NCBI GenBank assembly: GCA_964017155.1
Contig: OZ024856.1
Coordinates: forward strand, 4,933,825-4,997,824
Length of the DNA stretch: 64,000 bases
DNA from: Oasisia sp. SBJ-2009
Taxonomy: Eukaryota > Annelida > Polychaeta > Sabellida > Siboglinidae
Direction: 5' to 3'
The notes beneath the pieces are model-generated. The model did not search any database, was not told the origin of the DNA, and saw only the letters and a list, made by a program, of their open reading frames with translations. Position numbers and translations under genes: made by a program. Every line of letters begins with the position of its first letter. Within the stretch, counting starts at the first letter, position 1. Positions 57,101-64,000 of the stretch are shown one piece after another.

Positions 57101-60100
57101 TTTATTTAAAACAATGCAAAGAAAATGCAACCCACACATAAACATCATTTAGAATAGCCCAGATAATAATTGTTTGCCCAGATAATAATTGTTTTATTAA
57201 GACAGCAACTGTTTAGCAAACATTCTTTATTGGTTGACAAATATGTTATGGAAAAATACTTGACTTGACTATGTGTCTAAAAATATGTAATTATACACTC
57301 AGTTGCATTCGTAAGACCATGTCATATTGGTGGTCAGGCAGTAATAGAAGTTTTTCATAGGAAAAAGTCACAGGTAAAAAGTCACAACTTGCTTTTGGGA
57401 GTTGCATGCTTTTTTAGGCCTATGGACGTTATGTCCCAAGTCACATATGTCCTAGACGATATGTCCTAAATTTATTATTAAGTTTTTATGTTATTTTTTA
57501 ACTTTAGTCTTAACATAAATCTGTTGATATATTAACACTAATGCTGGCACTCTTTGTAGAACACTTGAAGTCCATTGCATATTTTAACTGTTACTTAGCA
57601 TCTTGTTTTTGGGACATATCGTCCACAATATTTGGGACATAAGTGACTTGGGACATAAGCGACTTGGGACATAAGGTCTATAACTCCTTTTTTATACTAG
57701 AAACCACTGATTTTTGAACCATGTCTATTGCTGTCAATAACCTCCAAGATAGAGGTTATTGCATGGGAACATGGGAAGCAGATTATATTATAAAAATCTA
57801 CCAGAGAAAGATACTCATTGCCATGTAGTTTTTGTTTGACAAGTGTCAGTCAGTGAAGGGATTTAAACTGGATTCAGAGTGTTACTCAGTACTCACTAAC
57901 AGGGCACCTGACTTAATCACCAGATTACATGGTTTCCAGTTCACCCCTCAGTCTGTGTGACACTGGATTTGTGCTGACTGATTGATCTATTATCACTGGA
58001 CATCTGTTTTAACAAGAAAATGAAAACTGGTCACTTGCTTGCGCTATGCTATGTGTATATCTGTCCTCTGTGACTTTTTCCTGTGACTTTATTCCCTGTG
58101 ACTTTTACCCCATGACTTTATTATTAACTACATTCATCATTGAAAACTTATAAAACCAATACAATTAAATGTCCAGAAAACTGAAGAAGTTGATCCTATG
58201 TAACAGTATCTACCAATACTTTCTTGATGGAGTTGATCTAGTCACAAGATTAATTAAATACATTTTCACTTGTCTTCATTGTCTATTCACTCACGACGAC
58301 ATAACCATAATAAAAATCTTATCAGTTGGTGAAAGAAAGGGTGAAACCTCACTTGAGGGTTTACACTGTTTACAATTCATTTGTGCATGTTTGGGATGCA
58401 ATTTTTTTTTTAAATAAAGGAAATAAAAAGGTAATTGTTTGCATACCAACGTGTTACAAAAATGAATTGTACCAACAAGAATATTTTACAGTAATGTACA
58501 GGAAACTGTTGCTGAAGACACCAAATTCATTTGTATGGTTTTTCATAGAAAGGCTGATACAGTATGACAAATTTATGATATATTTTGTTATTTCTGCTTA
58601 ATTCTCCTTTGTTGCTATAAATAATACATTTGCATGACATTATACTAGCTGTTCATGCATATACAAGTGTGCATTGGCTTCTTCTATTTGGTTTCTTTAT
58701 GGTTTCTGGGCAATTCACTGTGCCACTGTGGGTAAGGTATTTGCAATGTGTGCCTCAATTATTCTAAAATCTTCATCTGACGAATGCAGCTGGATAATGT
58801 TATTATATTGTTTACCTGGGATATTTGTATTAACCAAATACCATGTTTTGTATCAAATACCATGTTTTGTATGTTTTTTAATGCAGTGTATGCCAGCTTA
58901 GTTTCATTATTTCTTGAGAGTCTAGTACTGTATGCATTCCCAAACCGGGAACAGGCTAAATAAGAAGAGTAGAAACTCATGTCAACCTTTCTATGAAAGT
59001 GGCACTAACCATACAAATACATTTATTGGTTTTGTTTTTCTACATAATAACTGGTATAATATTCTTAAAAACGGATGGAAATGATTAGTTTGTTAATACA
59101 TACATTTACATTAGTAGACTCAGACAACTGATGTTTATTTCCCCTTCAGTTTCCTGTTATAGTGTAGATAGAAGAAGCACGTTATCTACAGTGGCACAAT
59201 TATTTGATGCTTTCAGTTACTAACAAACCCAAATCTAACCCAATTCAATATAATACGATAACATGTTTTCTATATAATCGTCATCAAGATTCGAATACAA
59301 GTAGCTAATTAATAATAAAAACTTTTTTGAAGAAAGAACCTATAAAGAAAGAAAGAACTAATATGTCACTGCCTGAATAAAATATGTAGAAAAAGTATAT
59401 ATATTATATGTAAAACTGTTTTGTGCTTTACAGAGGTGACTGTAAAGACGAACCCAACAACGATGTCGGTGAACAGTTTCTGGGGCCACCCACACCAGAT
59501 GGCGCCTGCGAAATCAACGACGATCAAATCAGAGCCGATCACCATAAAACGTGAACACAGTGGACACCGGGACAGGTCACCAGTTCGACTGCTGCGTGAC
59601 CATCCGCCCGTGACCCCGCCACGACCTCAAGTGGAGAAACCGAAATTTGTGCGACCATGGGAAATTAGTCCGGTAAAGCAGCGGGCGGCATCAGTGACGA
59701 CACCTACCAGCGTGCCTTCGCTTCCACTGATATGGAGTTCTACGCCGTACAACATGCACATGCCTCTGATCCCGTGGATCGGCAGTCCATCCTACGTACC
59801 TCAGCCCACGCCATATGGACTGATGGGAGCCTACGGACCCATGATGTCACCATCCTACCTCGGCAGTCCCCTGGGAAGATGTCTGCCTATGCTCCCTGGC
59901 AGCGCTGCTCCCTCGGACGACAGCGGGTTCCAGTCGTTCAGCAACAGCAGTGGCGCCATCTCAGGGACGAGTCCGAAGGAGAAAGACCTGCAGGGAAAAG
60001 GCTGTCGCAAACACCTGAGTCCGCGCGCCATTCAACTGATGGAGGAGTGGTACCGAGTCAACTTCGACCATCCGTACCCGAGCAACGAGATGATCGACTA

Positions 60101-63100
60101 CTTCGCAGCCGAAGGCGGCATCTCCATCGTGCAGGTGAAGAAGTGGATGGCAAACAAACGTGTGCGTTCATTCAACACCCTCTCGTTCAACGGCTCGATC
60201 CACCCGAAGCGCCTGAAGCGCTTACAGAGGATGTCACTGATGCGTAACACGACGACCTCGCGACACATGACGTCACGTGACCTGGAAGCGAGGCTCGAGA
60301 GCTTCACGGCGATACAGCTGCTGAACCAGTGGTACCAGGAGCATGCCGACTGCCCATACCCGACGCAGCAAGAAAAAGAGGAACTGGCTAAGCAATGTGG
60401 AATTCAAGTGTCGCATGTGACGTCGTGGCTGGAAAATCGAAGAAGCGGCGCTTCGCCTCTGCGTCAAGGTGCGTGTCACTACAGCAAGCAGACGCTGCTT
60501 AGTGACAAGGCAAGAGTTCGCAGTGTCAGCTGTAGGCTGGACTTCCAACCCGCAGAACCACTGGTCCACCAGTACTGTCACTGACCACACCAGTATTGAC
60601 CATTAGTACACCAGTACTGACCATATACGTATGAGAGACATTGTACATAGACTTGGGACTATATATATTATATATGTAATGAAATGAACAAAGTAGCACT
60701 GTTTTCTATATGCACATACATTAACCGATGTTGTTAATAATATGTATATCACACTTTGTATTTATAATGCACACTAATATATCACACCAGAATTGGCAAA
60801 TGGAAAAATCTAAAAGGGCATGATTGCCCATTTGAGTTTTGTAATTAATTGCAAATAAGCCTAATACTATGTATTATATTTTGCAAAATTGAGACTACTG
60901 TGCAAGACGGATATAAATAATGAATTATGATGTTAAACAGGACCTATTTGGCTAAAAACACACCTAATTTTAATAGAATTTTTCAAATAGTTTACAATTC
61001 TCCAACAGCTTTATACATGTAATGATTGTATTTTGATCAAATGAAATGTGTGTATTATTTTGGGATACATATAATGATTCCTGCCTATCAAACTGCCTGT
61101 ATTAATAATGTAATATGTATATACAATCATATAATACACATATGTACACATGATGAAGTGAACCAAAATGTTATTTCTCAATGTTGCATTTACACCTTTA
61201 TGGATATTGTTGCATTCTATTCAGTTGAAATTTATTATGCAAAGGTAAAGGTCATGCCTTTAATTTTAAGTATCCTATGTAAATTATTGAAATGTAACTA
61301 GTGTAATTACCATTGCATAGCTAACATTAAATTGTACAAAATGTTTAAAAAATAAGAAAGAAACAAAAAAAGTAATTGTAATCCATTTTAAAGTATAAAT
61401 CCATTGTTTTTATCAGCCAATGATTTAGAAGTACGATGACAACATATGTACTCTCACAAAGACAACACAAATCTCGGAGACACATCATTTTTATTTCGCA
61501 AGAACAATGCAGCAGTTAGCAACACACACACATGGATATGGGCACAGTGATATGCCTAGTTTTTGAAAGGTTTTGGGGGGTGTGCACTAGGGTTTGGAGG
61601 ACATGTGAAACAGGCTAACTACTGTGAAGACGTATATGACTAGTGTGCTGGGAAGATGAGGTGTACCTAAAGGACTATCAGGCAGCAGCAACATTCCTTC
61701 ACCCCAATCAAACATCGACAGTGTAACAGTGCATTTCTCATGCTTAATATGTAATGCTCACAAAAATCAAGCTATCGGTATCAAGCTATTGTTATCATAT
61801 TATTAGACCTAGTTTCGTCTAGTTCTAATCTCCAGTAATATGCTCACCTGGTAAAAAGTGCACAATTAAGTTGAAGTCATCTCAAGAATCCACTTATTAT
61901 ATATGTGTATGGTAGTTTGCAATATTTACAATACTCGATAGCCCATAACATTTCGAGTTATACAAATAATTAGTTTGGCCAATAATTATGATATTTCATG
62001 CAACAACAAAAATCTTCAGGTACAGTAAAACACATCTAAACTTAAATTTCTTTTCACGTCACTTACCATTGATTATCTTATTGAGGATGTCTGTTCTCTG
62101 CTCCTGTCGTGCGTTACGTCGCATACAGATTAGTAGTGTCCGCATTATTGCTCGTCTCACAGGCAAAGCTCTCTGTAACAGTGACACAACATATGTAAAA
62201 ATAAAGGGGATAGCTCTCTGTAACAGAAATCATTCTCTCTAGTATGTTTTTGCATGGCACAACAGTAATGATTGTCAAATTGAACTGATGTAACATGCAG
62301 TTCACTGCTCACAATATCACATTAACAATCGTATCAATGTGCACTACTATTGTACATTATAAACAATTATGTCTACGAGTATGTTAATCTGCTATAAATA
62401 GTCTTGCTGATTCATGGCAATAACCATAGATATTTCAATGGACTATCTATGATAACTATGATTATCATTCGAATAAAGTAATACGGTTTCTTGGTTATTT
62501 AGTAAATTATTTACCTTTTGTTTTCTCAGTATGTTTTGGAGATGCAGCCAAAATATACGAAACAGTTTCTTGAGAGGTAAATAATTGACTAAATAATGAT
62601 AATTATCTTGATGGAACAGTGAAAGTGAACTCACGGCGGTGCTGAGCTTGTTGAAGAACAGCGGGATGTACTTGAAGTGGATGTGGTCGCTGGCGTAGCA
62701 CTCGGGCAGACACTCAAGTTTGGAAAAGAGCATCTCCTGTAGTCGCCAGTTGTTGGTGTGAGCGATCTTTTCCTCACATGACAAGACGGCCGGTGTCACA
62801 TCTACCATGGTGACAGGTGAGGACCGAGACACATTTCCCTGGCAACACAAGACAAGCGTGTGGAACCTCTGTATTACGATCAGCGTCGTGACAAGATCAG
62901 AGTGTTCCGCAAGGGCCGTTTCATTTAGTTATGAAACTCATGAGGAAAACCATTTATTAAACAGGATTTGTTGCAAACCATCGCCGCTATGTCACTGAGG
63001 AGATTATTTCTATGACATACCAGCGAAAGTGTTGTTTCAGTGGATAAGATCACTGTTAAGCAGCAAAATATATTTTAAGCAGCAAAGTCACATAATATGC

Positions 63101-63684
63101 AAAAGAGTAAGCTAGTAAGTGTACCTGGTCATACAAAAACAATGACCACGTTTCACCGTAAAATTTCTTCGATCACTTTTCCAAGATATCTCCATGAAAA
63201 CCAATAAACTGCATAACAATTACAGGTGCCAATGTGTTGTTAAAAATCGCTACCACTTTATTCAGTGAAAATACCTGCATTCTGACATGCATTCACATAT
63301 TGTAGATATAGTAGAAGTTCATGGCAGTTTTTACTGTTATTATCTGTTGTCTTTTGGCAAGAAAATATGATATAAAAAAATAAGGATTATATGGTACTCT
63401 GCATTACATACATGTAGCAAAGAAAGTTACACAAATCATCTTCGAATGGGTATAGGCTAATCTGTTTTACGGTATAATTAATTTTATGGTATAATTTAAT
63501 TGTGATTTTTTATTTACAAGTTCCTTGGGAAAAAACCTATTATTACAATTAACATTCTTGCAAAGCTATTTAATTATTTTACTTATATAATTCTGACCTT
63601 TGATATGATACTTGGCCGTGCTACGCAGTACGAGGACAGCATCTTTATACTGACGTCAAAATTCTCCACCAATCCTTGTAGTAC
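40626..63684 (-). CDS. PPP4R4: Protein phosphatase 4 regulatory subunit 4, C-terminal 410 residues (11 exons)
   Basis: HEAT-repeat cytoplasmic regulator of the PP4 catalytic subunit. Exons in transcript order: 63598-63684, 62635-62838, 62067-62172, 47943-48235, 47438-47479, 46774-46863, 45356-45461, 44288-44371, 43423-43546, 42547-42623, 40626-40645. The total of 1233 nt is in frame, with GT-AG junctions. HEAT-type helices include [20 protein letters not shown] and [20 protein letters not shown], followed by the EKDKDV motif characteristic of this subunit. Then come a charged coiled-coil-like stretch ([16 protein letters not shown]) and a basic Ser/Thr-rich tail, as in known PPP4R4. Stop TGA at 40628-40626. 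The N-terminal half lies beyond 64,000. The 13.8-kb intron between 48236 and 62066 hosts the antisense homeobox gene. Confidence 0.87.
40646..42546. other. PPP4R4 last intron
   Basis: AT-rich. No repeat or exon supported. Confidence 0.45.
42547..42623 (-). CDS. PPP4R4: PPP4R4 exon (tail)
   Basis: Encodes [20 protein letters not shown] then ATEVI. Acceptor TTGCAG, donor GTACGT, phase 2 to 1. Confidence 0.68.
43423..43546 (-). CDS. PPP4R4: PPP4R4 exon (Ser-rich basic tail)
   Basis: Encodes [20 protein letters not shown] then a Ser/Thr-rich end. Phase 1 to 2, acceptor AACAG, donor GTAATT. Confidence 0.7.
44288..44371 (-). CDS. PPP4R4: PPP4R4 exon (Ser/Thr-rich tail)
   Basis: Encodes [20 protein letters not shown] and KYPPITR. 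Disordered tail; assigned by matching phases (1 to 1). Confidence 0.7.
44490..44583 (-). mobile_element. tRNA-like SINE head fragment, copy 3
   Basis: TTTGAACCCAAGTCCTCTTA, GTCGAGAGTCTGACATTCTA and CCCCTGAGCCACTGCGCTCT match the tRNA-derived head of the 46.4-kb copy. The promoter A-box region (TGGCTCAGG) and the B-box position are recognisable on the minus strand. Flanked by (AT)n. Confidence 0.75.
44582..44724. repeat. AT dinucleotide-rich tract
   Basis: Two (AT)n arrays with a short unique interval (TACAGTGCCTGT) in an intron of PPP4R4. YIYIYI open frames are artefacts. Confidence 0.95.
45356..45461 (-). CDS. PPP4R4: PPP4R4 exon (basic linker)
   Basis: Encodes [20 protein letters not shown] and [15 protein letters not shown]. 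Acceptor TTCTAG, donor GTAATA, phase 1. Confidence 0.8.
45683..46476 (-). mobile_element. Full-length-like tRNA-derived SINE, interrupted by a LINE fragment
   Basis: On the minus strand, a tRNA-like head with A-box-like TGGCTCAGGAG and B-box GGTTCGAATCC (46.41-46.47 kb), a core with AGTGAACTGGAGCAATGT, and a tail that ends near GCGCTATATAAGAAC. It is split at ATCCAGTCCTCAG by the LINE insertion at 45722-46194. The same core is found at 1.3 and 19.2 kb. Confidence 0.85.
45722..46194 (+). pseudogene. 5'-truncated, frameshifted LINE reverse-transcriptase C-terminus
   Basis: Reads [20 protein letters not shown] in one frame. After a frameshift near 45.83 kb it continues, in the correct frame, with [40 protein letters not shown] and [14 protein letters not shown], the classical tail of non-LTR reverse transcriptases. 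It ends in AGGCA repeats. The flanking direct repeats ATCCAGTCCTCAG at 45709-45721 and 46195-46207 are the target duplication. Inactive. Confidence 0.88.
46774..46863 (-). CDS. PPP4R4: PPP4R4 exon (charged helix)
   Basis: 30 codons: [20 protein letters not shown] then [10 protein letters not shown]. Donor GTACGT. A 28-bp duplication including the donor lies immediately downstream in the transcript. Confidence 0.8.
47438..47479 (-). CDS. PPP4R4: PPP4R4 micro-exon
   Basis: 14 codons, [14 protein letters not shown], matching the xLELDRMEMSM region that follows EKDKDV in the family. Confidence 0.8.
47943..48235 (-). CDS. PPP4R4: PPP4R4 exon (core HEAT repeats)
   Basis: 97 codons with the most recognisable family sequence: [40 protein letters not shown], and [16 protein letters not shown] before a GTAGTC donor. 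Confidence 0.92.
48300..48525. repeat. Imperfect 'CTCAAGA-CAGGTGG' repeat cluster
   Basis: Repeated words CTCAAGACAGGTGGTC and variants on the plus strand, preceded by CAGTAGAACCTCTTTCGGG (48281-48295 region), which resembles a pogo/Tigger-type terminal sequence. No transposase; classification tentative. Confidence 0.5.
48526..53000. other. Large PPP4R4 intron, distal part
   Basis: No exon recognised. Contains a pyrimidine-rich low-complexity tract at 48826-49090 and an AT microsatellite at about 51111-51214. The rest is AT-rich unique sequence. Confidence 0.5.
51111..51214. repeat. (TA)n microsatellite
   Basis: About 43 TA dinucleotides to 51196, then CAGC and TGTATATATATATA. IYIYIY frames are artefacts. 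Confidence 0.95.
53060..53100 (+). promoter_or_regulatory. Possible core promoter of the homeobox gene
   Basis: GGTAGATAAAGCAG at 53061-53074 offers a TATA-like AGATAAAG about 65-75 bases before the first ATG. Weak evidence; the start of transcription is unknown. Confidence 0.25.
53136..53295 (+). CDS. Homeobox gene exon 1
   Basis: Encodes [20 protein letters not shown] followed by a Pro/Thr/Arg-rich segment ending RCVNAS. Support is an open frame, the GTAAGA donor, the exact phase match to exon 2, and GC content unlike the surrounding AT-rich intron. It has no domain, so it rests on the splice logic. Confidence 0.65.
53136..60584 (+). CDS. Double TALE-like homeodomain protein, about 436 residues, 2 exons
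   Basis: Probable transcription factor. Exons 53136-53295 and 59434-60584. The first ends phase 1 (TCA G) at GTAAGA, and the second starts after TTTACAG in the matching phase. An in-frame TAG at 53097 precedes the start. The first ATG is 53136; 53160 has a better context (A at -3, G at +4). Residues about 85-95 contain IKSEP and IKREH, SUMO-type sites. A Pro/Met/Tyr-rich linker follows. Homeodomain 1 is at about 244-300: HPYPS loop, WMANKR in helix 3, then [11 protein letters not shown]. Homeodomain 2 is at about 338-392: CPYPT loop, WLENRR. P-Y-P in the loop is the TALE three-residue-extension signature. W48, N51 and R53 positions are kept in both. The phenylalanine usual after W48 is Met and Leu respectively. 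May belong to the spiralian-specific TALE (SPILE) class. Nested antisense in the 13.8-kb PPP4R4 intron. Confidence 0.85.
54414..55341 (+). mobile_element. MULE-like DNA transposon remnant (928 bp)
   Basis: Terminal inverted repeats of about 125 bp, each with several copies of TCCCGTTATAGCTACT and the block CGTTAAGTTTGACAGGCAAA. Flanked by 8-bp direct repeats GATCTAGC (54406-54413 and 55342-55349). Inside, 54,677-54,900 reads [30 protein letters not shown] and, after a frameshift, [10 protein letters not shown]. This resembles the C-terminus of MULE/FLYWCH-linked transposases (TNNHVEGWH...HPNIY). Inactive. A roughly 64-bp tandem duplication is present at about 54,940-55,068. Confidence 0.75.
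55350..57340. other. PPP4R4 intron and homeobox gene intron, no feature
   Basis: AT-rich unique sequence. Short open frames unsupported. A 22-bp direct duplication (CCCAGATAATAATTGTTT) lies near 57.16-57.20 kb. Confidence 0.45.
57347..58118. mobile_element. Foldback region with nested inner inverted repeat
   Basis: Outer arms: TAGGAAAAAGTCACAGGTAA near 57,355 against GTGACTTTTTCCTGTGAC near 58,070, each with repeated GTGACTTT words. Inner arms: 57,415-57,479 (CGTTATGTCCCAAGTCAC, CGATATGTCCTA) against 57,607-57,688 (GGGACATATCGTCC, ACTTGGGACATAAG). Looks like a MITE nested in, or derived from, a longer foldback. No transposase. Confidence 0.65.
58119..59433. other. Homeobox gene intron, proximal part
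   Basis: No supported feature. A 17-bp direct duplication (AATACCATGTTTTGTAT) lies near 58.84-58.87 kb. Confidence 0.45.
59434..60584 (+). CDS. Homeobox gene exon 2 (both homeodomains)
   Basis: A 1151-nt exon with coding GC content and stop TGA at 60582-60584. Encodes the SUMO-type motifs, the Pro-rich linker and both homeodomains. If exon 1 is not used, the in-frame ATG at 59463 (ACGATGTCGGTGAAC) would start a 373-residue protein. Confidence 0.93.
60585..62066. other. Homeobox 3' UTR and PPP4R4 intron remainder
   Basis: AT-rich. The homeobox 3' end is not determined; no clean AATAAA is obvious close behind the stop. No exon supported. Confidence 0.45.
62067..62172 (-). CDS. PPP4R4: PPP4R4 exon (HEAT region)
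   Basis: Encodes [20 protein letters not shown] and [15 protein letters not shown]. Phase 1 at the GTAAGT donor, joined across the 13.8-kb intron. Confidence 0.85.
62635..62838 (-). CDS. PPP4R4: PPP4R4 exon (HEAT region)
   Basis: 68 codons, including [20 protein letters not shown] and [21 protein letters not shown]-like helical pairs. Donor GTGAGT. Confidence 0.88.
62839..63597. other. PPP4R4 intron
   Basis: AT-rich; no feature supported. Confidence 0.5.
63598..63684 (-). CDS. PPP4R4: PPP4R4 exon (first in window)
   Basis: 29 codons: [20 protein letters not shown] then VARPSIISK. Acceptor CTGCAG, donor GTCAGA. Phase 0 at both ends. Confidence 0.82.
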
Positions 63685-64000
63685 CTGCAGCAAATATGAA
63701 TGTGTGACGCTAGAGGCAAACTAGAAAAGATCATAACAATAAGGCTACTAATCATATAATTTATCCGTTTATCTACAAACCTAGGAAGATCTCTAAAAAA
63801 ATGCCAAACGCTGTGGATTTCGTTTTATTAAGTACATTCAATACGATAACAGTGACAGCTAATCGAATACGTTTGTAACAGGTGTGTTAAATAAATCAGT
63901 AAAAAAACATGATATGGACTGATAAAAAATTTGCAGCATTGAAATATGGATTTCAACTAAGAAAATGCGACATGGGGTGGCATTCAATATTTTCCAAAGA

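Overview
This is an animal nuclear genome window with compact GC-rich exons, long AT-rich introns, GT-AG splice sites, tRNA-derived SINEs, LINE fragments and many micro- and minisatellites. I rebuilt four protein-coding genes by joining exons whose splice sites and reading phases fit. Two are conserved animal genes. One is an unnamed C2H2 zinc-finger gene. One is a two-homeodomain TALE-like gene whose closest known parallel may be the spiralian-specific TALE (SPILE) genes. A spiralian marine invertebrate, perhaps a mollusc, is therefore my best guess, but the species is not established.

Layout. (1) 1-24.1 kb, minus strand: the N-terminal 744 residues of EHBP1 (EH-domain-binding protein 1; NT-C2 domain, NPF motifs, CH domain) in ten coding exons. 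The C-terminal part lies beyond position 1. Its introns hold a 17-bp minisatellite, a 20/22-bp minisatellite, a 1.49-kb pure TATG tetranucleotide array, a 0.93-kb foldback element, a TTAA-flanked MITE-like element and SINE/LINE remnants. (2) 24.0-24.6 kb: a short head-to-head promoter region with a YY1-like motif and a TCACGTGA E-box. (3) 24.6-35.1 kb, plus strand: a ten-exon, about 811-residue zinc-finger gene with six C2H2 fingers and three SUMO-type motifs. (4) 40.6-63.7 kb, minus strand: the C-terminal 410 residues of PPP4R4 (protein phosphatase 4 regulatory subunit 4) in eleven exons. It runs tail-to-tail with the zinc-finger gene, and its 5' part lies beyond the window. (5) 53.1-60.6 kb, plus strand: the two-exon TALE-like double-homeodomain gene. 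It sits wholly inside, and antisense to, the 13.8-kb PPP4R4 intron, together with a MULE-like DNA transposon and foldback sequences.

The most striking feature is at zinc-finger exon 9 (33,595-33,740). Its 3' splice site plus the first coding bases has been amplified into an upstream array of about 25 copies. Its 5' splice site plus the last coding bases has been amplified downstream in 21-bp, frame-preserving units. One exon is thus flanked by arrays of duplicated acceptors and donors. Several other exons in the window also have tandem repeats starting at or close to their donors.

The genes do not form one pathway. EHBP1 acts in endocytic traffic and actin linkage, PPP4R4 is a cytoplasmic PP4 regulator, and the other two are probable nuclear DNA-binding proteins.
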